56,909 bases of DNA from Bacteroidales bacterium (GCA_016937695.1 JAFGWC010000098.1:1-56909); one strand, 5' to 3'. Numbered from the stretch's first letter, positions 27,602-37,257 are shown. Translations and numbers: made by a program. Notes: generated from the sequence alone by a model not told the origin.

Positions 27602-27861
27602 GCGAAATTATTTTTTTTTAATTTAAAAAAAGCTGCTGCAAAATGTAAAGTTTTTTCTTTAAGATATACTGTATTTGTTAAAGTTTTAATTGCTTTTTGT
27701 TTACCAAAGTATTTTACAACATTAATAACATCAGCAAATGTGCCATATTCAAAAACCTTTTTTATAATAAATTCAGGGTAATTATCAACTTCTGTCATTA
27801 ATTTTTCAAAATCAACATCCCAAAATGCTTTAGGTGATATTTCTAAGATATTTTTTTGCAT
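27556..27861 (-). CDS. DUF6922-type putative antitoxin
   Basis: A 101-residue protein. The FWDVDFEKL start, the ERG- or EYG-type segment (KVFEYGTFADVINVVKYFG) and the CY near the C-terminus match DUF6922 proteins. These usually precede AbiEii-like toxins and are presumed antitoxins. It is the first gene of the pair and overlaps the toxin by 46 bp. It starts 30 bp after hisF. Confidence 0.75.
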   Translation of the reverse strand: MQKNILEISPKAFWDVDFEKLMTEVDNYPEFIIKKVFEYGTFADVINVVKYFGKQKAIKTLTNTVYLKEKTLHFAAAFFKLKKNNFACYLNKQQRHSYTKY

Positions 27862-27891
27862 TTTTTTAATTCATTGGTTATTGTACCAAAG

Positions 27892-28665
27892 TTAAGAAAT
27901 TTTGTTGAATAATTTTTCTATTAGCTCATTTTGCGAAGGGTAATTAATTAAAACTCCTTTATTTGTACTTTTATAAACAAACATTGAACCTGCCGCAACA
28001 GCAGATGCGCCACCGTTTATTACTGCATTTATAAAATCATCAATATTTTTAGCCCCTCCGTTTGCAACTACCGGAATATTAACTGCATGTGATACTTTTT
28101 TTAATAAATCAATATCATATCCGCCAAAAGTTCCTTCTTTTTCAATTGATGTTAAAATAAGTTCGCCTGCACCTCTGTTTTCAAGCATTTTTAAATAATC
28201 GTGCATATTTTGCCGTACTTTTGTTTTCCCTGAATTTGAAAAACATCTGTATTTTCCAAAAAAATCTTTTTTTACGTCAACAGATACGACTATGCTTTGA
28301 TTTCCAAAAATATTCGCTGCTTTAGTAATTAAATCAGGGTTTTTATAACCAACAGAGTTTATAATTATTTTTTCAACTCCAATATTGAAAATTTTTTTTA
28401 TCTGATCTATGTTTTTTATACCACCGCCATAAGCTAATGGCATAAAGCATTCTGAGGCTATTTCTTCGATAATTTTGTAATTAGGCTCATTGTGTAATTT
28501 TGTAGCTTCAATATCAAGAAAAACTAGTTCGTCAACTTCTTTTTCGTTAAAAATTTTTACAGCATTAATTGGGTCGCCAATATAATTTGGCTTTTTAAAC
28601 TTTATCGTTTTTACAAGGCCGCCATTTTTAAGAAGCAGAACAGGAATTACTCTTATTCTATTCAT
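27892..28665 (-). CDS. HisF-like amidation protein (WbuZ-type)
   Basis: A 257-residue TIM barrel. The start at the ATG at 28665 gives MNRIRVIPVLLLKNGGLVKT, the usual start of WbuZ-type HisF paralogues of polysaccharide loci; an in-frame TTG at 28716 would overlap hisH and is unlikely. Phosphate-binding motifs near VVANGGAKN and AVAAGSMF, and IVVSVDVKKD, are visible. With HisH it should deliver ammonia to the WbpG-catalysed reaction. Histidine biosynthesis is unlikely since no other his gene is present. Confidence 0.9.
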   Translation of the reverse strand: MNRIRVIPVLLLKNGGLVKTIKFKKPNYIGDPINAVKIFNEKEVDELVFLDIEATKLHNEPNYKIIEEIASECFMPLAYGGGIKNIDQIKKIFNIGVEKIIINSVGYKNPDLITKAANIFGNQSIVVSVDVKKDFFGKYRCFSNSGKTKVRQNMHDYLKMLENRGAGELILTSIEKEGTFGGYDIDLLKKVSHAVNIPVVANGGAKNIDDFINAVINGGASAVAAGSMFVYKSTNKGVLINYPSQNELIEKLFNKIS

Positions 28666-28702
28666 TAGCTTAAATTGATATGATGTTAAAAAATAAAAAT
28701 AT

Positions 28703-29323
28703 TTAATAATTTTCAATAAAGTTCCTTAAAATTTGCATTCCAAATTTATGGCTTTTTTCAGGGTGAAATTGCACACCAACAATATTATCTTTTTCCAACC
28801 CAACAGTAAAGGTATATCCATAAGTGGTTGTTGCCAAGATGTTTTCTGCATTTCCTGTTTTTACATGATATGAATGAACGAAATAAAATCGAGAAGGAAT
28901 TTCATACATGTTTTTAAAAAGTTTTGACTCTTTATTATATTCAACTTCATTCCATCCCATATTTGGAATTTTATAATTCTCAGGCAAAAGTTTTTTATTA
29001 AAAGCTATAGTTTCTGCATCAAGCCATGCAAGACCTTTTTTATTGCCTTCTTCACTACCTTTTGTAAAAAGCTGCATTCCTAAACAAATTCCCAAAATTG
29101 GTGTTTTTTCGTCTAAAACTTTTTTATTTAAAACCGGTATTAATCCGGAATTTTCAAGTTGTTCCATGCCGTAATTAAAAGAACCAACTCCGGGCAAAAT
29201 AAGTTTATCGGCAGCTTCAATAGATTCAATTTTATTCGAAATTATTGATTTTACACCGATTTTTTTTAGCATATTTTGTATTGAGCGGACATTCCCGGCT
29301 TTGTAGTCTATAATTGTGAGCAT
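28703..29323 (-). CDS. HisH-like glutamine amidotransferase
   Basis: A 206-residue class I glutamine amidotransferase that releases ammonia from glutamine for HisF/WbpG. The catalytic nucleophile is in ILGICLGMQLF (Cys), with VGVQFHPEKS (His, Glu) completing the triad; LILPGVGSFNYGM is the oxyanion strand region. The start overlaps the glycosyltransferase stop by one base (TAATG). It is in the polysaccharide cluster, so a sugar-amidation role is favoured over histidine synthesis. Confidence 0.92.
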   Translation of the reverse strand: MLTIIDYKAGNVRSIQNMLKKIGVKSIISNKIESIEAADKLILPGVGSFNYGMEQLENSGLIPVLNKKVLDEKTPILGICLGMQLFTKGSEEGNKKGLAWLDAETIAFNKKLLPENYKIPNMGWNEVEYNKESKLFKNMYEIPSRFYFVHSYHVKTGNAENILATTTYGYTFTVGLEKDNIVGVQFHPEKSHKFGMQILRNFIENY

Positions 29324-30579
29324 TATGCGTTTGCTAAAATATTTGTATATACTTCTTTAATTTTTTGTGAAAACATTTTCTCTCCGTAAATGTCAATACA
29401 ATTATTTCTAATATTTTCTCTATTAAAAATTTTTAAATTATTGTAAATAAACCTCATTCCTTTTGCTAAAGAGTCTATATCACCATTTTCTACAAGTATT
29501 CCGTTTGTATCATTTATTATGCTTTCAGGTCCTCCGCATTTTGTTGAAATAACAGGTAATCCTCTTGCCAATGCTTCAATAATTGCAACCCCGAATGTTT
29601 CATATTTGCTTGAAAAAACAAATACATCTGCATTATCGAGTTGTTTAATAATATCTTGCCTTGATAATTGAACTATAATTTCAACTTGGTTTTGAATTCC
29701 TAAATCAAATGTAAGCTTTATTAATTCATTTTGTAACAATCCTCCGCCAATAATCTTTAGTTTTACGTTAGTTCCTTTAAATTTGTTTGAAAAAGCATTA
29801 ATTAAATCAGCTTGTCCTTTTATTTCGATAAATGTTCCGATATTTATAAAGACAAAACCTTCTTTATCGCTCTTAACCATAGGTGCATTAATGAAATCAT
29901 TGTCTAATACATTTGGAATATATTTATAAGATTTACTCTCTTTGAATTTATAATAGAGTAATTCACTCAAACTTTCACTTACGGTAATTAATTCATTCAA
30001 ATTATAAAACGATTTTTCAATTTTTGAAAGAGTAAAAGAACCATAAAGTTCTCTGTAATAATATGAACTGTGCTCAGTAACAACAACAGGAATATTGTAT
30101 TTCTTTTTTATTTTAGAAGATAATATTCCTGCATATACCATATTATGTGCGTGAATAATATCCGGTTTTCCGTATGTGTATATATATTTCTCAAATGCTT
30201 TTAATCCGCCTTTTATCCAACCTTTATATTCATTTTTAGAAGATAAAAATAATTGGTAAGATGATTCAATTCGGATTACAGGAATATCATCAACTTCATC
30301 AATTTTAATATATTTTTTTATTGAAAAAGTTTTAAAAAATAAAGTTTTGAAAATAAACTTAAAGTCTTTTTGTTTTAGGTCATTTTCAAAATCAATTCTT
30401 ATCAATTTAAAAAAAATTGCTTTCAAAAGCATTATTACCGAATATTTCAAACTAACTGAAATTATTCCAATTTTGAATCCTTTAGATTTAAGAATTAATG
30501 CTTGGTCTCTTTGGAAAATTCCTTGTAACGAATTTTCATCGGGAATATATTGCTCGGAAGGAATTATTAAAATGTGCAT
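29323..30579 (-). CDS. Glycosyltransferase family 4
   Basis: A 418-residue GT-B enzyme. Central domains: HAHNMVYAGILSS (N-terminal acceptor half) and VFVFSSKYETFGVAIIEALARGLPVISTKCGGPES, the classical GT4 C-terminal E-x7-E signature (ETFGVAIIEALA). Cytoplasmic, with no signal peptide. Overlaps its neighbours by single bases (TAATG at both ends), showing tight translational coupling with the methyltransferase upstream and hisH downstream. Confidence 0.9.
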   Translation of the reverse strand: MHILIIPSEQYIPDENSLQGIFQRDQALILKSKGFKIGIISVSLKYSVIMLLKAIFFKLIRIDFENDLKQKDFKFIFKTLFFKTFSIKKYIKIDEVDDIPVIRIESSYQLFLSSKNEYKGWIKGGLKAFEKYIYTYGKPDIIHAHNMVYAGILSSKIKKKYNIPVVVTEHSSYYYRELYGSFTLSKIEKSFYNLNELITVSESLSELLYYKFKESKSYKYIPNVLDNDFINAPMVKSDKEGFVFINIGTFIEIKGQADLINAFSNKFKGTNVKLKIIGGGLLQNELIKLTFDLGIQNQVEIIVQLSRQDIIKQLDNADVFVFSSKYETFGVAIIEALARGLPVISTKCGGPESIINDTNGILVENGDIDSLAKGMRFIYNNLKIFNRENIRNNCIDIYGEKMFSQKIKEVYTNILANA

Positions 30580-31370
30580 TATACTTCATTAACTTTTTTA
30601 CAAACAATAATTTCTGTTGAACGTGTTTCTTTAAATATCAATAAAGAAATTATTTCGAAAGGATAAATGATTAATCCGATTAAACCTGCAAATTTTGGAA
30701 ATTTATAAATTAATCTTGAAATAACCGGAAATGAATATTTTTGAATGATATTATTTGGATAGAAAACAGTATTCATCAAGTAAAACATTGGTCGTGTAAA
30801 TTGAACTTCAAATCCGTTATTTTTTAAAATCTGCAAAACAAATTCTTTGCTTCGGCAAACTTGGTGTATAATTCTGAACTCTTTATTTTCTCGAATAAGA
30901 TTGTCGGAAAAAATTAATATTCCGGTATTTGAAAGCATTCGATTAATGTTTTTAAATGCTTCGTTATATTTATCATCATCTGTGATATGATAAAGAACAT
31001 CAAAAGCTGAAATAATGTCAAATTTATTATCAATAATTAAATCTTTTGAGCTAATATCTGACTGATAAAAAAAAAATTTAGAATCGGTGAATATTTCTTT
31101 TAATTTTGTTACTGCATGGTTTGTAATGTCGAAACCTGTAACAGATTTTGCTTTTTTCCACAAATTAATGAAAAAACCTGTTCCCGCACCAATGTCGGCA
31201 ACATGTTTATCGTATAATTTAATATTAAGTTTTTTGATAATTCTTTTAAAAGCAAATCTTCTAACTTTATATAAGTAATTATTGTATTTTCCTAACGTGA
31301 TATCGCCTACTCCGATAATCGAGTAATGTTGTGATAATCTTTCTTCCCAGTATTTTTCAGGATTAAACAT
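30579..31370 (-). CDS. SAM-dependent class I methyltransferase
   Basis: A 263-residue protein with the SAM-binding glycine motif VADIGAGTGFFINLW (residues about 57-71) and a following acidic GFDIT. The AFDVLYHI and SNTGILIFSDN segments are the usual post-I motifs. It probably methylates a sugar or an acceptor in the polysaccharide locus; the substrate is unknown. One-base overlap with the next gene. Confidence 0.82.
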   Translation of the reverse strand: MFNPEKYWEERLSQHYSIIGVGDITLGKYNNYLYKVRRFAFKRIIKKLNIKLYDKHVADIGAGTGFFINLWKKAKSVTGFDITNHAVTKLKEIFTDSKFFFYQSDISSKDLIIDNKFDIISAFDVLYHITDDDKYNEAFKNINRMLSNTGILIFSDNLIRENKEFRIIHQVCRSKEFVLQILKNNGFEVQFTRPMFYLMNTVFYPNNIIQKYSFPVISRLIYKFPKFAGLIGLIIYPFEIISLLIFKETRSTEIIVCKKVNEV

Positions 31371-31390
31371 ATAATATCTATTTTTATAAA

Positions 31391-32281
31391 TTACAGATCT
31401 AAGGATGTTAATTTAGAATTTGGGCAAATTAAATAGTTATGACCATTACTTGAAATTCCGAGATGATTAATTTTTTGCATTTCTTCACTTTCTAAAAAGT
31501 GAAAAAATGTGTATGAATTATAATCGAACAACGTTTCTATTTTTTTACCGATATTTTCGTTCTGTATTTCAAGCAAAATAATTGGTTGATGAACATAAAG
31601 ATATTTTCCATAACCAACTAAAACTTCGTATTCATTTGTTTCAACATCCATTTTTATTAAATCTATATTTTTAATATTGTTTTCTTCAATAAAATTAGAC
31701 AATGTTATAACATCAACTTCAATAGAGTGCTGATTTTCGGGCCTCCATTCTTTATTAAGGCTACCTGCTGTTGTACTATTGTCTTCAAAAGTTTTATCAC
31801 CATAATTATAAAATTGTGCTGTTCCATTGAAATTGGATAAAGCTTTATTTATACACTTAATATTCATTTTATTAATCTGAATATTTTTGGTTAATATGTT
31901 AAAAATATTTGGTTGAGGTTCAAAAGCAATAACATTTGATTTTTTATTTGAGACTTTAGATATTAAGCTATAAACACCTGTATTAGAGCCAATGTCCAAA
32001 ATATTATCAGCAAATCTTGATAATTTCATCCAAACCATTCTTTCCTTTTGTTCCCATTCCAAATTATTTAAACCGACCCAAAAAATATTGCTTTCAAGGT
32101 CGAAGTTATTATTGTATAAAAAAAACGAGGAATTCTTATTTACTTTACATTTAAACTTTCCAATAAATGAGTAGTTCATATAGTATTTTAGCTTTGTGTC
32201 ACTTAATATTAACCTTGAAAATTTAAAAATAATATATCTTAATTTATTATTTTTCATTAATAATCTTAAATACTTTTTCAT
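31391..32281 (-). CDS. FkbM-family methyltransferase
   Basis: A 296-residue SAM-dependent methyltransferase. ILDIGSNTGVYSLI is the SAM-binding motif, FEPQPNIFN the acidic strand-2 motif, and LIKMDVETNEYEVLVG the FkbM signature (KxDVE-x-x-E). In the family it methylates a sugar hydroxyl, common in O-antigen clusters. It sits between two transferase genes, all on minus. Confidence 0.88.
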   Translation of the reverse strand: MKKYLRLLMKNNKLRYIIFKFSRLILSDTKLKYYMNYSFIGKFKCKVNKNSSFFLYNNNFDLESNIFWVGLNNLEWEQKERMVWMKLSRFADNILDIGSNTGVYSLISKVSNKKSNVIAFEPQPNIFNILTKNIQINKMNIKCINKALSNFNGTAQFYNYGDKTFEDNSTTAGSLNKEWRPENQHSIEVDVITLSNFIEENNIKNIDLIKMDVETNEYEVLVGYGKYLYVHQPIILLEIQNENIGKKIETLFDYNSYTFFHFLESEEMQKINHLGISSNGHNYLICPNSKLTSLDL

Positions 32282-32315
32282 AGTTAATTTATATTATTTG
32301 TAGAATATACATTTA

Positions 32316-33134
32316 TTATTTTCTAATAAAAAAATGTAATATTGTTCGAAATTTATTTTTAAGATAACTTTTTTTAATCTTGTTCTGTATTATTTCAATT
32401 TCCTTTCGAGTTAAGGGACAAAATTTAGAATTAACTGCATTTTCAAAAACTTCATCTCTTAGTTTATTATACAAATCAGCATACTCACTTTTTGATTCTT
32501 GCCCGTTATGGACTCTGTCCCAAACTAAATCTCTTGGAAATTTAACCAAAGGAAACCGTGCTCCAATTTTAAACCAAAATTCATAGTCGCCAATCATTCT
32601 TTTTCCGCTAAAACCGCCTACAATTTTAAATGCTTCAAGATTTATAATTGAAGAACCCGGAGCTCTGTCAAAATGAGCAAACTTTTCGAAATGTTCTAAA
32701 TATGTTTCTTTGGGTTTTGTTATTGAAGGAAATGGTTTGTTGGAAAAATTATGAGAAGATAGTCCAAAACCTGCTTCCGGGAATTGTTCCATTGCCCAAA
32801 ACATAACTTGTAATCCGTGAGGATAAATGTAATCATCAGAGTCTAAATACTTTATATATTTCCCTTTTGCATAACTTGCTGCCATATTTCTGTTTGGATA
32901 ATCGCCTAAATTTTTTTCATTTATATAAACTTTTATCCTTTTATCTTTCTCTGCGTATGATTTTGCAATTTCAACAGTTTTATCAATAGAACAATCATCA
33001 ACAATAATAAGTTCCCAATTTTGGTATGATGAGGCAATTACGCTTTCAATTGCTTCGCCGATATATTTTTCGCGATTGAATGCTGTCATTAAAACGCTTA
33101 CAAATGGTTGAAATTCCATGATTTCTGACATCAT
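32316..33134 (-). CDS. Glycosyltransferase family 2
   Basis: A 272-residue GT-A enzyme starting at the ATG at 33134 or the next codon at 33131; an in-frame TTG at 33182 would overlap the upstream gene and is not favoured. PFVSVLMTAFNREKYIGEAI is the typical GT2 N-terminus, LIIVDDCSIDKTVEIA contains the first acidic motif, and YIKYLDSDDYIYP the DxD. Transfers a sugar from a nucleotide donor to the growing polysaccharide at the inner membrane. Confidence 0.88.
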   Translation of the reverse strand: MMSEIMEFQPFVSVLMTAFNREKYIGEAIESVIASSYQNWELIIVDDCSIDKTVEIAKSYAEKDKRIKVYINEKNLGDYPNRNMAASYAKGKYIKYLDSDDYIYPHGLQVMFWAMEQFPEAGFGLSSHNFSNKPFPSITKPKETYLEHFEKFAHFDRAPGSSIINLEAFKIVGGFSGKRMIGDYEFWFKIGARFPLVKFPRDLVWDRVHNGQESKSEYADLYNKLRDEVFENAVNSKFCPLTRKEIEIIQNKIKKSYLKNKFRTILHFFIRK

Positions 33135-33153
33135 AATTAATAATGCATTTTTC

Positions 33154-34110
33154 CTATTTAATTGGAACAGGTGGCATTCCAAAATTTTTATTATAGTAAA
33201 TTTTTATATTTTCATCCCCCTTCTTCATAATCTCAATGAATTCATTTGTTGCTTTTCTGATCGCTTTTTGCTGATTTATATTGTAAAAATACCATTTTAA
33301 TTTATTAACTAAGCTAATATTCTTAATGGAAATCAGTTTTTTAATTACTCTTAAACCGAATAGGAAATCTCTTTTATAAGAAGGAATTAAACCAAAATGA
33401 ATATATCTGAAATAATGAACAGAGAAAGTTCTCTTAAAATCAAATTCATAATCGGTATTATGATAATGAAAAACTTTTGCATGAGAGTTATAAACAATTG
33501 TATAACCCTTAACAAGAATTTCCTTTGCCCAGATAACGTCTTCTGAATAATTTACTTTTTGGTAAGGATATTTTAAAAGCAAATCTCTTCGATACATTGC
33601 CGTTACATCATCAATAAAACACATTTGCTGTTTTTCGTACGATGAAAGTTTATTAAAATTATCTTCATTGCCAATATAACTTATGTGTTTACCGGGTTTT
33701 GAAATAGGCATAAACCATTCCACAGGGTTTTTATCCGGTTCGTGCGGAACAATTTGCTGTCCGAATACGCAAGCAATATTTTCGTTTTCAAAAGAAGACA
33801 AAAGATTTTCTATCCATAAATTATCAATAGCAACAGCATCGCCAACGGTTAACAGAACATAATCGCCTTTTGCTTCTCTTACTCCAACATTACGTGTTTC
33901 TCCATGATTAAATTCTTGCGGCGAAATATTAATTATTTTAACTTCTTGATATTTTTTCAATATATCAAGAGTTCCGTCGGTAGAACCGGAATCTAAAACT
34001 ATTATTTCAAGAACTTTTATGGTTTGATTTAAAATTCCTTCAATACAAGCTTTAATTTTTTTAGCTTCATTCTTTACCGGAATTACAACGGAAACTGTTT
34101 TATTATTCAT
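33154..34110 (-). CDS. Glycosyltransferase family 2 (rhamnosyltransferase-like)
   Basis: A 318-residue GT-A enzyme. VSVVIPVKNEAKKIKACIEG, then LEIIVLDSGSTDGT and FNHGETRNVGVREAKGDYV are the GT2 signature; the last one (FNHGxTRNxG) is characteristic of rhamnosyltransferase-like GT2 proteins. In place of the usual DDDxxxP the DAVAID segment stands in the metal-binding position (TVGDAVAIDNLW). The specificity is guessed from family resemblance only. Confidence 0.87.
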   Translation of the reverse strand: MNNKTVSVVIPVKNEAKKIKACIEGILNQTIKVLEIIVLDSGSTDGTLDILKKYQEVKIINISPQEFNHGETRNVGVREAKGDYVLLTVGDAVAIDNLWIENLLSSFENENIACVFGQQIVPHEPDKNPVEWFMPISKPGKHISYIGNEDNFNKLSSYEKQQMCFIDDVTAMYRRDLLLKYPYQKVNYSEDVIWAKEILVKGYTIVYNSHAKVFHYHNTDYEFDFKRTFSVHYFRYIHFGLIPSYKRDFLFGLRVIKKLISIKNISLVNKLKWYFYNINQQKAIRKATNEFIEIMKKGDENIKIYYNKNFGMPPVPIK

Positions 34111-34120
34111 TATATTGATA

Positions 34121-34897
34121 TTATAAATGAAACTTTTTTAATGCAGAATCAAGCTCATCTGTTGTTCCAATATCAATATATTTTGCATTTGTAAGTTTTA
34201 ATGCGTTAACTTTTAATTTCTTTTCTAGGGCATAATTAAAAATATCAGCCAAAACAATTTCTTTGCTTGATATGCTTGAACCAACCAAGTAATCGTTCAT
34301 CAAAGTTGCAAATTCTTGGTTCCAACATGCGCAACCCCAAGTATGAGTTAAATCCGATTTTGCAGGTTTATCAACTATATATAAAACATCGTTGTTTTCA
34401 TCAATTTCAGTCATTGAAAATTTTGAAGGAGTATTTGTTGCGAAAAGGCCTAAAGTAACAACGGCATTTGTTTCTTTATTATATTCTACAAGTTTTTGAA
34501 AAAAATTATTTGGCTCAATAATGGTATCGGGCATTCCGAAAACATAAACAGCATTATCAACCCACGGAAAACTTAAATTAAGTGCAGCTGGCATTCCAAT
34601 AATTTGCTCTTGAAATAAATATAAAATATTAACTCCGAATCTGGAGCCGTTTCCGTAATAATTCATAATGTCAGATTTTCCTTCGCCTATTATAAAATAA
34701 AATTTCTTAACGCCTGCCTTAATCATATTTTCAATAAGATATTGACTAACTACTTTTGGACGTTGTTGAATATTTCCGTTTACATTGTAATCTTGATAAC
34801 CAACTGGAAATAATTCTTTGGGACAAGGAAACGGTTCAAGTCGAGAACCTTTACCGGCAGCAGGTATTATCCCGATTAAGTTATTTTCTTCAGTCAT
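34121..34897 (-). CDS. Sugar-phosphate nucleotidyltransferase
   Basis: A 258-residue enzyme of the glucose-1-phosphate thymidylyl/uridylyltransferase group that makes the activated sugar donor. The signature GIIPAAGKGSRLEPFPCPKEL (G-x-G-x-R and the catalytic Lys) is clear, with the usual FGMPDTIIEP near residue 105. NTP preference cannot be read. The first 25 residues fit dTTP/UTP enzymes; the RfbA/GalU choice is open. It starts 2 bp after the GT2 upstream. Confidence 0.87.
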   Translation of the reverse strand: MTEENNLIGIIPAAGKGSRLEPFPCPKELFPVGYQDYNVNGNIQQRPKVVSQYLIENMIKAGVKKFYFIIGEGKSDIMNYYGNGSRFGVNILYLFQEQIIGMPAALNLSFPWVDNAVYVFGMPDTIIEPNNFFQKLVEYNKETNAVVTLGLFATNTPSKFSMTEIDENNDVLYIVDKPAKSDLTHTWGCACWNQEFATLMNDYLVGSSISSKEIVLADIFNYALEKKLKVNALKLTNAKYIDIGTTDELDSALKKFHL

Positions 34898-34899
34898 TT

Positions 34900-35928
34900 T
34901 TATAAGTCTTTATATTTTATCACTGATATTGTAGATTCTTTTCCGTAACGTTTATTAATCATTTTAAGAAATAGTTTTGAGAAATAGAATCTTGACAGCC
35001 TCAGTTTATAAATGTTTTTTATTATTTTAATAGAAATCAATTCAAAATTACTAAATAATTTTACTTCTTTCAACCATTTCAAATATTGGTTGCCTATCGT
35101 AAAGTTTTTACTAGCGAAACTTCCAGAAACAACTTCATAGGCCATGTATTTTAAATTTTTGAGATATTCTTGTTTGTTGTTCGAAATTAAAAGATTATGT
35201 GCGTTTTTAATAACTGCAACTCTGCTTTCAATTTTATCAGGTCTGTAATATCCGGATCTGCTTATACTTGATTCATATAAACGTATGTTCAAATCGGGTG
35301 GTAGATTGAAGAATTTTTTGTATTTAAAATCTCTTATATATGCATTAAAGAATAAATCAATGTCTTGCCAAATGGAAAGATGTTCGTTCCATTTTCCCAT
35401 TTCAATAAATGCTTGTTTTTTAAATAACGGTCCCGTTCCTTGGCATATAGCATCGTGATTAAATTGTCGTTCCAATTCTGAGATTTCGAGTTTATCAATA
35501 TTCCACCAAGTATTCAAATCGAATTTTTTATGCCTGAACATTACTGAAGGAAATATTGCAAAGTCCAAATCATCTGTAATTGCATTTAACCTTTGTTCTA
35601 CACAAAATGTTTCAAGTAAATCGTCTGTATCAAGAAAAATCAGATAATCGCCTGAGCAATTATCAACTCCAATATTTCGGCATGTGCAAGCACCTTTTGG
35701 CTCTCTGTCTCTTAATAATAATTTTACTCTTTGATCTTTTTCTATAAACCCTTTTATTATTTCAATCGAATTATCTGTAGATCCATCATCAACAATAATC
35801 CATTCCCAATTGTCATAAGTTTGTTGTAAAACGGATTCTGCTGTTTCAGAAATGTATTTTGCCCTGTTAAAATTAGGTGTTATTATGGCTACTTTGCGAT
35901 TTTTTTGAATAACATTCTTTTCATTCAT
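34900..35928 (-). CDS. Glycosyltransferase family 2
   Basis: A 342-residue GT-A enzyme. VAIITPNFNRAKYISETAESV, WEWIIVDDGSTDNSIEII and YLIFLDTDDLLETF (DxD) are the GT2 motifs. It is the second gene of the polysaccharide operon, 21 bp after the Wzt-like ATPase. Donor and acceptor are unknown. Confidence 0.9.
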   Translation of the reverse strand: MNEKNVIQKNRKVAIITPNFNRAKYISETAESVLQQTYDNWEWIIVDDGSTDNSIEIIKGFIEKDQRVKLLLRDREPKGACTCRNIGVDNCSGDYLIFLDTDDLLETFCVEQRLNAITDDLDFAIFPSVMFRHKKFDLNTWWNIDKLEISELERQFNHDAICQGTGPLFKKQAFIEMGKWNEHLSIWQDIDLFFNAYIRDFKYKKFFNLPPDLNIRLYESSISRSGYYRPDKIESRVAVIKNAHNLLISNNKQEYLKNLKYMAYEVVSGSFASKNFTIGNQYLKWLKEVKLFSNFELISIKIIKNIYKLRLSRFYFSKLFLKMINKRYGKESTISVIKYKDL

Positions 35929-35949
35929 AATATAAAATAAATCACAGCT

Positions 35950-37257
35950 TTAATTAATTTCCCAAACAGAGTTTTGTCTGATATATCCGTATTTCCACTT
36001 ATATGGATAATCCATACTTTTTATTTTTGAAATACTAATCACTTCAAATTGCATAACCGCATTTACCATGTCAACTGTTCTTCCATCAATATAATGAATA
36101 CCAACAGTTAATGAATATAAATCAGGAAGTAAATTATTTTCTGTTTCTATTAATATTGAATGTTCTCCTTTTTCTTTATTAAAATTTCCACCATAATTAA
36201 ACAAACTCGCTGAATAAATAACAGGAATACCTTCTTTTGAATTAATTTTTAAATCAAAAAAAACATTACTAATTTCATTATATACAATAAATCCAATTTT
36301 TATTATAATTTTTTCACCTGATTGTAAAGTATTTACAGTTTCTGACTTATCATTATGTAATCTAATGCTTGAAATTCTAGCTTCACCAGAGTAATATTTC
36401 CTTATTCCTTCAACTTTTACTGAGAAATCAATACTTCCACTAATATTTTCCTTTTTTGAAACATAACTATTTATTGTATCAATTATATTGCCATCAAAAA
36501 TAATATTACCTTCTTGCAATAAGATTCCTTTTGAACAAAGCATTTTCACACTTGCCATATTATGACTAACAAACAAAACTGTGCGTCCTTGTCCGCTAGA
36601 TACGTCTTGCATTTTGCCGATTGCTTTTTTCTGAAATTCGGCATCGCCTACTGCTAATACTTCGTCAACCACTAAAATATCGGGTTCTAAATGTGCTGCT
36701 ACAGCAAAAGCTAAACGCACATACATGCCTGACGAATAACGTTTTACAGGCGTATCTATATATTTTTCTACTCCTGAAAAATCAACTATTTCATCAAATT
36801 TACTGCGAATTTCTGCTTTTGTCATTCCTAAAATTGCACCGTTTAAAAAAATATTCTCTCGGCCTGTTAATTCAGGATGAAAACCTGTTCCAACTTCCAG
36901 TAAACTGGCAATTCTTCCCTTAACTTTTATATTTCCTGTTGTTGGTGTTGTTACTCTTGATAATAATTTTAATAATGTTGATTTTCCTGCTCCGTTTTTC
37001 CCTATTATTCCTAAAATTTGACCTTGTTTTACTTCTAAATTTATATCGTTTAATGCCCAAACATAATTAGAATTATGATTTTTGATTATAGATTTCTGAT
37101 TTAATTGGTTTGATTGTCCAATTTTTAAAAAAGGGTCGTCTTTTCCTCTTAAATTATACCACCAACGCTGCAAATCTCCGCGCAGCGTTTGGCTACCAAC
37201 TGTTCCAAGTCGGTATTGTTTGCCTATATTTTCTAATTTTATTACTGTTTCCGGCAC
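35950..37257 (-). CDS. wzt: Polysaccharide ABC exporter ATPase, Wzt-like
   Basis: A 435-residue ATP-binding subunit that begins with GTG. It contains Walker A GKNGAGKSTLLKLL, signature KRYSSGMYVRLAFAVAA, and Walker B DILVVDEVLAVGD, all typical of O-antigen/teichoic acid exporters. The C-terminal 170 residues (after VSHNMASVKMLCSKG) form the Wzt-type substrate-binding beta-sandwich, which recognises the polysaccharide end modification. The partner permease (Wzm) should be adjacent in most loci, but it is not found upstream or elsewhere in the window. First gene of the operon. Confidence 0.93.
   Translation of the reverse strand: MPETVIKLENIGKQYRLGTVGSQTLRGDLQRWWYNLRGKDDPFLKIGQSNQLNQKSIIKNHNSNYVWALNDINLEVKQGQILGIIGKNGAGKSTLLKLLSRVTTPTTGNIKVKGRIASLLEVGTGFHPELTGRENIFLNGAILGMTKAEIRSKFDEIVDFSGVEKYIDTPVKRYSSGMYVRLAFAVAAHLEPDILVVDEVLAVGDAEFQKKAIGKMQDVSSGQGRTVLFVSHNMASVKMLCSKGILLQEGNIIFDGNIIDTINSYVSKKENISGSIDFSVKVEGIRKYYSGEARISSIRLHNDKSETVNTLQSGEKIIIKIGFIVYNEISNVFFDLKINSKEGIPVIYSASLFNYGGNFNKEKGEHSILIETENNLLPDLYSLTVGIHYIDGRTVDMVNAVMQFEVISISKIKSMDYPYKWKYGYIRQNSVWEIN

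Noticed and set aside
27892-29323. HisH/HisF as part of a histidine operon
   Set aside because: No other his genes are near, HisF has the WbuZ-type start, and wbpG and glycosyltransferases surround them.
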